Shown: in pieces, positions 1-7,534 of the stretch
Layout: each line of letters begins with the position of its first letter
Numbering within the stretch: position 1 is the first letter of the stretch
Assembly (NCBI RefSeq): GCF_001663155.1
Contig: NZ_CP015963.1
Location: 2,566,001 to 2,630,000 of the forward strand
Direction of reading: 5' to 3'
Source: Altererythrobacter ishigakiensis
GTDB lineage: Bacteria > Pseudomonadota > Alphaproteobacteria > Sphingomonadales > Sphingomonadaceae
Length of the DNA: 64,000 bases
Notes under the pieces: generated by a model
The model's input: only the letters and a program-made list of their open reading frames with translations
What the model was told of the DNA's origin: nothing
The model's database searches: none
Made by a program: the position numbers and the translations under genes

Positions 1-810
1 AAGACGGAGATGGCCGGCGGCGATATTCGCTTCGATTGGGACCAGAACTTCGCCGGCTTGTCATATGTGAATGTCCTGCAATCGGGTGCGCCGTACCCGC
101 AGGCCGGGGCCGGTGGTTTGGGGCCACCCGTCTTTCTTGATGGGGGGCGTGATGGACTGAATTCGCTTTCATTTTACGGCCGGGTGCACCCGCTCAAAGA
201 GGCTATGCCCGGTTTCTATGTCGCGCTGGATGGTGCCCATCAGTGGAATAGCAGGATTGATCTGGACGCTTGGGCCGGACGGGTGCAGGTTGGTCACGTA
301 TGGAACAACAAGCCCTGGCGCCCCGAAGTTTTCTACACCTATCAAACCTTCTCAGGCGATGACCCGAACACTCCGGAGTTGGAACGTTTTGACCCATTGA
401 ATTACGAAGGCTCACCGGCAAGCTGGGCTACCGGCTCGAAATCGGCACTCGTTTTCATCAATTCCAATGTCCAGTCGCATCAGCTGACCTTTAAGCTGAT
501 GCCTAGCCGGCAGGATTTTGTCACACTCAGGACTGCGCATATCCGAGTGAACGAGCTGCGCAGCCCCATTCAGTTCGGACAGGCAACGAGACTTGATCTC
601 ACCGAAGATCTGGGCAGCGTTGTGGCTGGCGTTACCGATCCGCACCTCTCAGACGATGTGTTCCTTGAGTATACACGGGTGCTTACGCCCAACATTTTTC
701 TGACCGGTGGCTTCAGTGTTTCGTTTCCCGGAGACGGGATCAAGAATGCTGTCGGCGGATCTGCACCGGCTTGGACCGGCGGGTTCGTCAATATCGTAGT
801 AAATTACTAA
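1..810 (+). CDS. Alginate-export-type outer membrane porin, 3' part only
   Basis: The frame is open from the first base, so the true start lies outside the window; about 269 C-terminal residues are present. The sequence has the alternating aromatic and polar pattern of outer membrane beta-strands and ends in a barrel-type C-terminus (VNIVVNY, terminal aromatic residue). The pieces FYGRVHPLKEAMPGFY and the AGRVQVGHVWNN/PEVFYTYQTFSGDD region resemble the alginate export (AlgE-like) family, which forms barrels passing anionic polymers or small solutes. It leads a run of envelope genes on the same strand, 63 bp before the next one. Family-level call only; substrate unknown. It could equally be a general solute porin of the same fold. 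Confidence 0.6.
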   Translation, partial: KTEMAGGDIRFDWDQNFAGLSYVNVLQSGAPYPQAGAGGLGPPVFLDGGRDGLNSLSFYGRVHPLKEAMPGFYVALDGAHQWNSRIDLDAWAGRVQVGHVWNNKPWRPEVFYTYQTFSGDDPNTPELERFDPLNYEGSPASWATGSKSALVFINSNVQSHQLTFKLMPSRQDFVTLRTAHIRVNELRSPIQFGQATRLDLTEDLGSVVAGVTDPHLSDDVFLEYTRVLTPNIFLTGGFSVSFPGDGIKNAVGGSAPAWTGGFVNIVVNY

Positions 811-873
811 GCTTCTCCTCGGCCCATCTGGCGGCCTGGTGAACGCTTCGAGAACACAACGTAGAGGGAAAGG

Positions 874-1269
874 ATGACTGGCATGGTTCAACTTTTTAGA
901 CGTGGGATTATCGCAGCCGGGATCACCATGAGTTTGGTCGCTGTTTCGCCAGCTGCATCGCAGAGTTCGGAAGGCGAGGCGCAAATCAGCCAGGAAGAGC
1001 AGGTCGACAATGGCCTCAAGAATTTCGGATATATCGCCGGGCTTTCTCGCGGCTGCGTTGCCGAAGATCAGCAAATGGCGTTCGAGCGCGACGTAATGGA
1101 AATGAATGCAGCAATCACCCGTCTGCTGGGGGTCGATCGCGCCTTCTTGTTCTCTGCTGCGTTTGGCTACGGCACCAGTGTGGCAGTTGAGGTGGAAAAC
1201 TGCGCAGAAATTCTGAAGCAGTATGAATCGCGCTCCAACAAGTTTCGCAGTGCTGTGGAAGGGAGCTGA
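874..1269 (+). CDS. Small exported protein of unknown function
   Basis: A 131-residue product with an N-terminal signal peptide (basic FRRG, hydrophobic GIIAAGITMSLVAVSPAASQ, probable cleavage after the ASQ). The mature part is acidic with two cysteines (in RGCVAED and ENCAEIL) that could form a disulfide in the periplasm. The start at 874 is supported by a purine-rich GAGGGAAAGG directly upstream; an in-frame ATG three codons later is an alternative. It ends 3 bp before the next gene, so the two are probably co-transcribed. I do not recognise a family. Confidence 0.6.
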   Translation: MTGMVQLFRRGIIAAGITMSLVAVSPAASQSSEGEAQISQEEQVDNGLKNFGYIAGLSRGCVAEDQQMAFERDVMEMNAAITRLLGVDRAFLFSAAFGYGTSVAVEVENCAEILKQYESRSNKFRSAVEGS

Positions 1270-1272
1270 CCG

Positions 1273-1722
1273 ATGTACAGCAAAATCCTAGCCGTACTCG
1301 CAGCAACAGTCGTCTTTACGGCAATCCCGACCGAAGTGCAGGCCCAAAGCTGGGAAGTGCGTCGCGAGATTCGCGAAGGAAATCGTGAAGTGGCGCGCGA
1401 AAGGCGTGAAGCGGCAAGAGAAATTCTTAGCTGCAAGACCAGAAAGTGTGCCGAGCGCGAATATCGTGAAGCCAATCGCGAAGTCGCCCGGGAACGCAGA
1501 GAAGCTAGGCGTGAGGTCATGCGCGAGATACGCGAAGACTATTATGATCGCTTCTATCGCGGCAACGGCCGTTGGTGGCGCGATGGACGTTACTGGAACA
1601 GAAATGACTACCTGCGGCGCTACTACGCGCGACGCGACAATGACGGAGCCGATGTACTTAAAGGCGCACTCGTCGGAGCAGCCGTGGTTGGCATAATCGC
1701 AGCGGTTACTGACGACGACTAA
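1273..1722 (+). CDS. Exported Arg/Glu-rich protein with C-terminal glycine-zipper-like segment
   Basis: A 149-residue product. Residues 1-24 are a signal peptide ending AQA. Residues 25-95 are strongly charged and repetitive, built on REVARERREA-type units, and should form a long charged helix; two cysteines sit in the middle (SCKTRKC). Then comes a Tyr/Trp/Arg-rich stretch (FYRGNGRWWRDGRYWNR) and a short hydrophobic end, GALVGAAVVGIIAAV, like the glycine zippers of small envelope proteins. A GGGAG ribosome site overlaps the end of the previous gene. Similar Arg-rich exported proteins are common in sphingomonads and uncharacterised. Function unknown; an envelope-associated role is an inference from signal and tail. 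Confidence 0.6.
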   Translation: MYSKILAVLAATVVFTAIPTEVQAQSWEVRREIREGNREVARERREAAREILSCKTRKCAEREYREANREVARERREARREVMREIREDYYDRFYRGNGRWWRDGRYWNRNDYLRRYYARRDNDGADVLKGALVGAAVVGIIAAVTDDD

Positions 1723-1746
1723 AGCCATCTTCTTAGGAGTAGAACC

Positions 1747-3090
1747 ATGCATTTCATTTCCGCACTTCCGAAGCTTGGCCTGTCTTTGGCCGTAGCGGCG
1801 GGCATGACCTGTTCAGCTGCTGCCCAACAGCAGCAGGCCCCGCTATCGGCGCAGGATTCCGATCCACGTGTGATGGGGTGGATGCAGGGTTCACCTCCGC
1901 CGCCGGACAAGATCATAACGCAGCCGGACTCGGTCTACTTCAGCTTTCCAAGGTTGCGCTGGTCGGTGTGCCATTTGCGCGAGTTTCTGCCGACCGAGGA
2001 AATCAGCCGTGGGCTCGATGCGCCTACGTCGCTGCCTTACCTTGCGCCGGCTGAATTCGCGGATGCACGTCAGGCAATCGATGCGCTGACATTCATGCCC
2101 ATGAACAGTTCGGAACCGATGACCTGGGAGGAATCGCTATACGCGAACTACACCGACGGCATGTTGATCATGCACAAAGGCAAGGTCGTCTACGAGCGGT
2201 ATTTCGGTTGCTTGAAGGAAGACGGCAAGCACGCAGCCATGTCGATGACAAAGTCAGTAACAGGCCTGTTGGCGCAGATACTGGTTACCGAAGGAAAGCT
2301 CGACGAAACCAAGCTTGTGCGCGACATCATTCCCGAAATCGGCAGTTCTGCCTTCGCGTCTGCAACCGTGCGGGAAGTCATGGATATGACCACGGGGGTC
2401 AAATATTCCGAGAACTACGCCGATCCCAATGCCGACATCTGGGTATATTCTCGCGCGGCAAGCCCGCTTCCAAAACCCGAAGGTTATTCAGGACCTGACG
2501 GTTACTGGGAGTATCTCCAGCAGGTCCAGCCTGAAGGACGGCACGGAGATGAATTTCACTACAAGACGATCAATTCCGACATGTTGGGCTGGATCATCAC
2601 CCGCGTTACCGGCAAGTCAGTGACCGAGCTGGCCTCAGAACGCTTTTGGAAGCCGATGGGGGCTGAACAGTCGGCCTATCAAACCGTAGATGGCAAAGGC
2701 GTGCCTTTCGCCGGTGGCGGCCTGACTGCTGGACTTCGCGATCTTGGGCGGCTTGGCCAGTTGATGCTCAATGAAGGTGTTATCAACGGCGAAAGGCTGT
2801 TCCCGGCGGACGTAGCGAAACGCATTCGGCAAGGTGGGGATCAATCTAAGTTTGCAGGTTTTCCGACGATAGCAAACGGCAGTTATACCAGCCAATGGTG
2901 GGTCTTCCATAATGAGCACGGAGCCTATGCTGCTCGCGGGGTTCATGGGCAAACGATTTACGTCGATCCGACAGCAGAGATGGTTCTGGTCAGGTTCGCG
3001 TCTTTCCCTACTGCTGCAAACGGACGCATCGATCCGACTTCGCTGCCTGCCTACCAGGCAGTTGCGGAATACTTGATGTCGAAGGAGTAG
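1747..3090 (+). CDS. Exported serine hydrolase, class C beta-lactamase/NylB-like
   Basis: A 447-residue enzyme with a signal peptide (residues 1-26, ending SAAAQ). The beta-lactamase-fold catalytic set is visible: S166-M-T-K169 (SxxK nucleophile and general base), Y272 in HYKTINSD, and H400-G401 in the position of the KTG motif. The SMTKS...HYKT pairing and the HG box are closer to the 6-aminohexanoate-dimer hydrolase (NylB)/esterase branch than to true AmpC. It probably cleaves a small amide or ester in the periplasm; the substrate cannot be read. AGGAG lies 8 bp before the ATG. It ends 3 bp before the following MscS gene, which suggests one transcript. Confidence 0.8.
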   Translation: MHFISALPKLGLSLAVAAGMTCSAAAQQQQAPLSAQDSDPRVMGWMQGSPPPPDKIITQPDSVYFSFPRLRWSVCHLREFLPTEEISRGLDAPTSLPYLAPAEFADARQAIDALTFMPMNSSEPMTWEESLYANYTDGMLIMHKGKVVYERYFGCLKEDGKHAAMSMTKSVTGLLAQILVTEGKLDETKLVRDIIPEIGSSAFASATVREVMDMTTGVKYSENYADPNADIWVYSRAASPLPKPEGYSGPDGYWEYLQQVQPEGRHGDEFHYKTINSDMLGWIITRVTGKSVTELASERFWKPMGAEQSAYQTVDGKGVPFAGGGLTAGLRDLGRLGQLMLNEGVINGERLFPADVAKRIRQGGDQSKFAGFPTIANGSYTSQWWVFHNEHGAYAARGVHGQTIYVDPTAEMVLVRFASFPTAANGRIDPTSLPAYQAVAEYLMSKE

Positions 3091-3093
3091 ACC

Positions 3094-4455
3094 TTGATCG
3101 ATCATTTCAGCGCATCGAGTAAGATACGGTCCCTCTTCTTAATCTTGTTGACACCTCTCGTGCTCGCTCAGGCCAGCCCGAGCGCGGCACAGGATGCACA
3201 GGAAACGAATGCTGCGACCGCCGATGAAGTTTCACCTGCTGAGGAAGCCACATCTATCGAAGACGCAGCCGATGGTCGAGTTACTTCACCGCAGATTTCG
3301 ACTGCGGAACTGTCGCACCTTTTGGTGCCGCTCACGAAAAGCGAGCTGGAAGACGTAAGCCGCACCTGGTTTGATACGGTAAGATCGAAAACGCGCGAGA
3401 TTGCCGAATTGCAGGCCGAGCGAGCTCGCAACCCTCAAGAAGGTGACGATCCCAGAATCGCAAGGATTGTCGAGCTTGTTGAGGAGCGAGCCCGGCTTCT
3501 GGAGAGGTTTACCCTCGCTCTGGAGTCGCTAGAGCGAAAGGGCGGTGACGAAGCCTTGGTTGCGGAGCTCAAGGCCTATCGGAGCAGCATTCTCTACGAG
3601 GAAACAGCCCTTGCCAGCACACGGGCACTTGTCGGCTCATTCTTTGTCTGGCTGGGGCGCAGGGATGGAGGATTAGCGGTCCTACAAAGTGTTTTGATTG
3701 CGGTGCTGGCATTGGCCGGAATCGTACTTGCAGCCCGCTTTGTGCGTGGTTTCGCGCGGATGTGGATCAAACGTTTCACCAATATCTCGAAGTTGCTCCA
3801 AGGGTTCATTGTCGGAGCGATTTTCTGGATATTTATTCTGGTTGGCCTCGTGGTCGTGTTGTCATCGGTAAATGTCGACATTACGCCTCTCTTCGCGGTG
3901 ATCGGCGGTGCATCCTTCATTCTGGCATTCGCCTTTCAGGACACATTGGGCAACCTCGCCAGCGGACTCATGATCATGATCAATCAACCTTTCGATGAAG
4001 GCGACTTCATCGAGGTTGGTGGTGTCGGCGGAACCGTCAAGAACGTGAGCATCGTGGGCACAACGATTGCTACGCCGGACAATAAGATCATCGTCGTCCC
4101 CAACAAGAATGTCTGGGGCAACGTGATCGTCAATGCCACGGCTAGCGATACCCGGCGGGTAGATCTCGTGTTCAGCGCATCCTATGATGATCCGATCCAA
4201 GATGTTCTCGACGTCATCACACAAGAGGTTGCCAATCACTCGAAAGTGCTGAGTGAACCGGCCGCAGACATTCGCGCGACAGATTTGGCAGCGAGTTCAG
4301 TGGACTTTGTTTGTCGCCCGTGGGTGAAGGCCGAGGATTACTGGGATGTAAAGACCGACCTTACGCGTCGCGTGAAAGAAGCTTTCGAACGCGAAGGGCT
4401 TTCCATGCCGTATCCGCAGCAGGACGTGCACTTGAAAGGACAGGCTCCGGCCTAG
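3094..4455 (+). CDS. MscS-family mechanosensitive channel (first of a paralogous pair)
   Basis: A 453-residue product starting at TTG with AAGGAG in good position. It has a signal peptide (about 1-32) and a periplasmic charged, coiled-coil-like region (about 75-165, LVPLTKSELEDVSRTW...). Membrane helices fall near 192-215 and 233-258. A pore helix near 263-295 carries the MscS signature GGASFILAFAFQDTLGNLASG, followed by FDEGD and the beta domain with VPNKNVWGN. Such channels open under membrane tension and release solutes in hypo-osmotic shock. The gene at 11122 encodes a close paralogue with the same layout, including the LVPLT...EL motif after the signal peptide. Confidence 0.92.
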   Translation: MIDHFSASSKIRSLFLILLTPLVLAQASPSAAQDAQETNAATADEVSPAEEATSIEDAADGRVTSPQISTAELSHLLVPLTKSELEDVSRTWFDTVRSKTREIAELQAERARNPQEGDDPRIARIVELVEERARLLERFTLALESLERKGGDEALVAELKAYRSSILYEETALASTRALVGSFFVWLGRRDGGLAVLQSVLIAVLALAGIVLAARFVRGFARMWIKRFTNISKLLQGFIVGAIFWIFILVGLVVVLSSVNVDITPLFAVIGGASFILAFAFQDTLGNLASGLMIMINQPFDEGDFIEVGGVGGTVKNVSIVGTTIATPDNKIIVVPNKNVWGNVIVNATASDTRRVDLVFSASYDDPIQDVLDVITQEVANHSKVLSEPAADIRATDLAASSVDFVCRPWVKAEDYWDVKTDLTRRVKEAFEREGLSMPYPQQDVHLKGQAPA

Positions 4456-4510
4456 TTCTAGCCTTGTCGAGATCCTCCCAGTGTATCTGGCAACGAGGCA
4501 ACGCGCAGTC

Positions 4511-5389
4511 ATGAACGCTCATCCGCCCCTAAAACCTTTCGTCTTCATACTTGGCGCTATGCTATTGGTTGCACATGCATCTTCAACAGCGCAGGAGACG
4601 GCAGACGCAGACTGGTCTGTTGAGAGTGGCGATAACGAATTATCCGGAACCGCCCCCGGAGTGAACCCCAAGGACAACATCACAAAGGCTGAGGTCATCA
4701 TAAAGCATGACAACCTCAGCGACGGAATCAGCGTGACGACTATGGCGTTGAAATACGACATCGCCTTTGATCAACACTGGGGTGCCAACATCGAACTGCC
4801 GGTAACAAACCTGCGCGGGCGCGTGCCGCCTGCGGCCACCGGTGGCGATCCTACGCTGCTTGTTCGCAATATCGAACGTCCGCTCGAGAGCCCGGCTGGA
4901 AGTACATTCAACGAAGCCGGAATTGGCGATCTCAATTTGCGGGCCCGCAACGTCAACACTTTCGGGTCCGTCTCACTGCTATCTGCCGTTGAGTTCGTGG
5001 TGCCGACTGCCACCAACGACGTTATTGGAAGCGGGAAATTGCAGGTCAATCCGGTGATTGGCGCGGTCTATGCCTTCAACCAGCAGACCTTCGCTTTCGG
5101 AGGTTACAAGCATTATTTCTCGATTGCAGGTGAGGATGATCGGGGGAACATCAACCGCAGCGAAGTAAGGGTTCTTTTTGCGAGACTGTTTACCAACGCG
5201 ACCTGGACGCTTGGCGACATCAAGTACTCCAAGTCACACAAGGGCCTCAAAGCCGAGACGGTCGACCTCGAGGTAGAATATGGTTCGATGCTGTCCCGCT
5301 CAATCGCCCTGTCCGGCCGCGTGGGAACATCCTTTCTCGATTCAGAGCGCCAGTTCGGCCTTTCGCTGAACCTCAGGAAGATATTTTAG
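4511..5389 (+). CDS. Outer membrane beta-barrel protein, transporter-like
   Basis: A 292-residue product from the ATG at 4511 (MNAHPPLKPF); an upstream in-frame ATG at 4481 would add ten residues ahead of the signal peptide and is less likely. Residues 1-30 form a signal peptide ending STAQE. The rest shows alternating amphipathic strands (FDQHWGANIELPVTNL, GDLNLRARNVNTFGSVSLLSAVEFVVPTA) and ends LSLNLRKIF, a barrel C-terminus with terminal Phe. The style matches the phenol/MetA-degradation-type transporter barrels. It follows the MscS gene by 55 bp and faces the convergent barrel gene ending at 5406. Substrate unknown. Confidence 0.65.
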   Translation: MNAHPPLKPFVFILGAMLLVAHASSTAQETADADWSVESGDNELSGTAPGVNPKDNITKAEVIIKHDNLSDGISVTTMALKYDIAFDQHWGANIELPVTNLRGRVPPAATGGDPTLLVRNIERPLESPAGSTFNEAGIGDLNLRARNVNTFGSVSLLSAVEFVVPTATNDVIGSGKLQVNPVIGAVYAFNQQTFAFGGYKHYFSIAGEDDRGNINRSEVRVLFARLFTNATWTLGDIKYSKSHKGLKAETVDLEVEYGSMLSRSIALSGRVGTSFLDSERQFGLSLNLRKIF

Positions 5390-5405
5390 CGGGCGGTGCC
5401 GCCAC

Positions 5406-6386
5406 TTAGAATTGATACGCGAAACCGATCAATGGGCCAGAGATACTCAGGTCCAGATCAACCGGTGATCCACCGCCTATCGCCGGACTCTCACGGTCGA
5501 CGCTAAGCACGCGATAGACGATCTGGAACTGAGATCGCCTCGAAAGTGCGTAGGACGCGCCTGCCGCCGCATTCCAGCTGAATTTCGATCCCGCGCCAAA
5601 ACCACCAATGTCCCCCTGCGCGATAAGCCGCCAGCGCTCCGCCATCGGGTGAAGATAGCGCAAACCAACGATGGGATCTGTCCAGTTGTCGCCAACTTCG
5701 ACGGTGCCATTGAAAAAGAACGATTGGATTTCAGCGGTTACATCTGCGTTCCAATGCCTGATACCTGCGTAAGGTTCGAAGGAATCCCTTCCGCTCTCGA
5801 TCCTACGGATAACCGCTACTTCGGTAATGGCCGCGTCGATACTGGCATCGACGTCACCGATCAGTATGTCGAACCCTGTTCCGAGATCGGCAAAGATGTG
5901 ATCGACAGAAACACCCCAGCCAGATTTGTGCCGGACCTCTCCTAGGATAAGCCCACCAAACTCGAAAACGTCGAGTAGGTCGCCTGCGTTGAGGTTTAGC
6001 GGTATGCCCTGGGCGCCAAGTTCAATGTCGCCCGTAACGGTGGGAATCCAGACATATGGAGCCACGATGAATGTGAAGTCACGTCCCTCAGGAACCAGCC
6101 CTGCTGCGTCTGCGCCCGAAGAGGGTCGATCATGACCATCTCTCGCCGTGAATTGATCAGTGATCATACCATCCGGTTGATCTGAGTCGACCAGATTAGC
6201 TGCATAATGGTCGATAGATTCCAACGGCATGGCGCTGCTGAAATCAGAATTGGTTGTTGGGTCAGCGATCGGAGTGCTTGCATCACCAACGGGTGACTGC
6301 GCGTATGCGGCGGACGCCGTGAACGCTGCTGCGGCAAGACACGAAGCCTTTGCAAGTCCCACACCGGTAAAGTTCATTAACTGCAC
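5406..6386 (-). CDS. Outer membrane beta-barrel protein
   Basis: A 326-residue product with a signal peptide (residues 1-29, ending AAYAQ). A low-complexity acidic linker follows to about residue 105, then an eight-stranded-type barrel: FTFIVAPYVWIPTVTGDIEL begins it, SFEPYAGIRHWNADVTAE and DPIVGLRYLHPMAERWRL are typical hairpins, and it ends GPLIGFAYQF with terminal Phe. This organisation is common in proteins annotated as OmpW-like or hypothetical outer membrane barrels in sphingomonads. It converges with the barrel gene on the other strand, 16 bp apart; a small GC hairpin lies between them. Ligand unknown. Confidence 0.65.
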   Translation of the reverse strand: MQLMNFTGVGLAKASCLAAAAFTASAAYAQSPVGDASTPIADPTTNSDFSSAMPLESIDHYAANLVDSDQPDGMITDQFTARDGHDRPSSGADAAGLVPEGRDFTFIVAPYVWIPTVTGDIELGAQGIPLNLNAGDLLDVFEFGGLILGEVRHKSGWGVSVDHIFADLGTGFDILIGDVDASIDAAITEVAVIRRIESGRDSFEPYAGIRHWNADVTAEIQSFFFNGTVEVGDNWTDPIVGLRYLHPMAERWRLIAQGDIGGFGAGSKFSWNAAAGASYALSRRSQFQIVYRVLSVDRESPAIGGGSPVDLDLSISGPLIGFAYQF

Positions 6387-6508
6387 CCCTGCGCAAAGCG
6401 GCTTATTGCGAGCCGCGACTATTGAGTCACCCAGATGCCCAGATCAATAGCCCTTCCGCAACCGACAGACTGCTCATCTTGGGTCGATCCTTCGATAGCA
6501 GGAAGCCA

Positions 6509-6560
6509 CCCTTCCCTACGAAAAGCGACCCAAGTAGGACCCAAACTCCGGTTCAGCCAA
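6509..6560. repeat. Degenerate copy of the tRNA-Thr array repeat arm
   Basis: These 52 bases match the left arm of the array repeat (for example 12587-12638) at 46 of 52 positions by my count, including the doubled heptamer GACCCAAG..GGACCCAA. The tRNA-Thr fragment and the right arm are not recognisable beyond it. A TTGGGTC inverted heptamer occurs 30 bp to the left. This is the only unusual content of the 248-bp gap between the barrel gene and the MscS gene. I read it as the decayed scar of an older insertion. Confidence 0.6.
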
Positions 6561-6634
6561 CCAGTCTATCAGAACCAAAGATCGCGCTACGACGATATGC
6601 ATCGCCCCTTTTGCGAACTCGTTCAGTCGATCTT

Positions 6635-7534
6635 CTAAGACCTGACTATACTCGAGGGCACCAGGATCCCGCGTTGCTGGAAGGCCTTGAGGACCCGGAT
6701 GCTAACATCGGACTCAAATTCTTTCTCGTAGCGAGTGTCCAGTACATAGGCTTTTAGTCGCAGACGTACTGCGATCAGTAAGCCATCCTGCCATTGACTC
6801 ACCAGCACGACGACGGGCTTGGGCAGGAAGATAAACTGACTTGAGAGCGCAGCCTCGGTAACTATCGTTCGTGCTTCTTCAGCATCTTGGCTTGGTTCGA
6901 TCAGGAAATCGATCACAACTTGCATATCGAGCTGACCTGAGTTTCCCGATGCCGTAATATCGGTCAGAAATTTGCTGTTAGGGATGGTGACGATGTTGTC
7001 ATCCAATGTGCGCATCCGAACAGATCGAAGCCCGATGGCCACTATATCTCCGTACTCTCCCGCGAATTTGACCCTGTCGCCAACCTGGAACGGGTGGTCG
7101 AGCATAATGATGAGGCCCGCAATATAGGAAGCCACAAGGTCTTTTGTGGCAAAGCCGACTGCTACTGCCAACGAACCACCTACCAAAGCCATTGTAGTGT
7201 CGTCGATGCGGAACGACATGAATATGACCGCAATTGTCGAAACCACGTAAATCACGAATTGGAGAACGGTGTAGACCTTTTGCAGCGTAAGCCGACGCGA
7301 GGAGAACTCCCCGCCAAATGCTTCGACAAAACGTCCGGCAACCCGCAGTATAAGCCACGCTCCAGCGATCCAGAGGATCGAGGCAAATACGCCGCTCCAG
7401 CGAATTATCTCTGCGATACCGGATAAATCGGAAGGCGCAGATGCAGCTTGTGCCAATGCGTCCCCGCTTTGGAGAAACAACGCACCTGCCATTACCGCTC
7501 CTGCAATTCTTGCCAGCCTGGAAAGAGACATCAT
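6635..7534 (-). CDS. Small MscS-family channel coupled to the membrane ATPase gene
   Basis: A 299-residue channel with a signal-like first helix (1-28, ending ALAQ), membrane helices near 44-66 and 84-106, and a pore helix near 112-144 (ALVGGSLAVAVGFATKDLVASYIAGLI). The DHPFQVGD entry into the MscS beta domain and IPNSKFL follow. This is the minimal MscS layout, close in size to E. coli MscS. Its start overlaps the stop of the 1105-residue ATPase gene by four bases (ATGA), and GGAGGGGAAC precedes it, so the two are translationally coupled. It is not closely similar to the two longer MscS proteins nearby. The coupling suggests that the ATPase and channel work together. Confidence 0.9.
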   Translation of the reverse strand: MMSLSRLARIAGAVMAGALFLQSGDALAQAASAPSDLSGIAEIIRWSGVFASILWIAGAWLILRVAGRFVEAFGGEFSSRRLTLQKVYTVLQFVIYVVSTIAVIFMSFRIDDTTMALVGGSLAVAVGFATKDLVASYIAGLIIMLDHPFQVGDRVKFAGEYGDIVAIGLRSVRMRTLDDNIVTIPNSKFLTDITASGNSGQLDMQVVIDFLIEPSQDAEEARTIVTEAALSSQFIFLPKPVVVLVSQWQDGLLIAVRLRLKAYVLDTRYEKEFESDVSIRVLKAFQQRGILVPSSIVRS

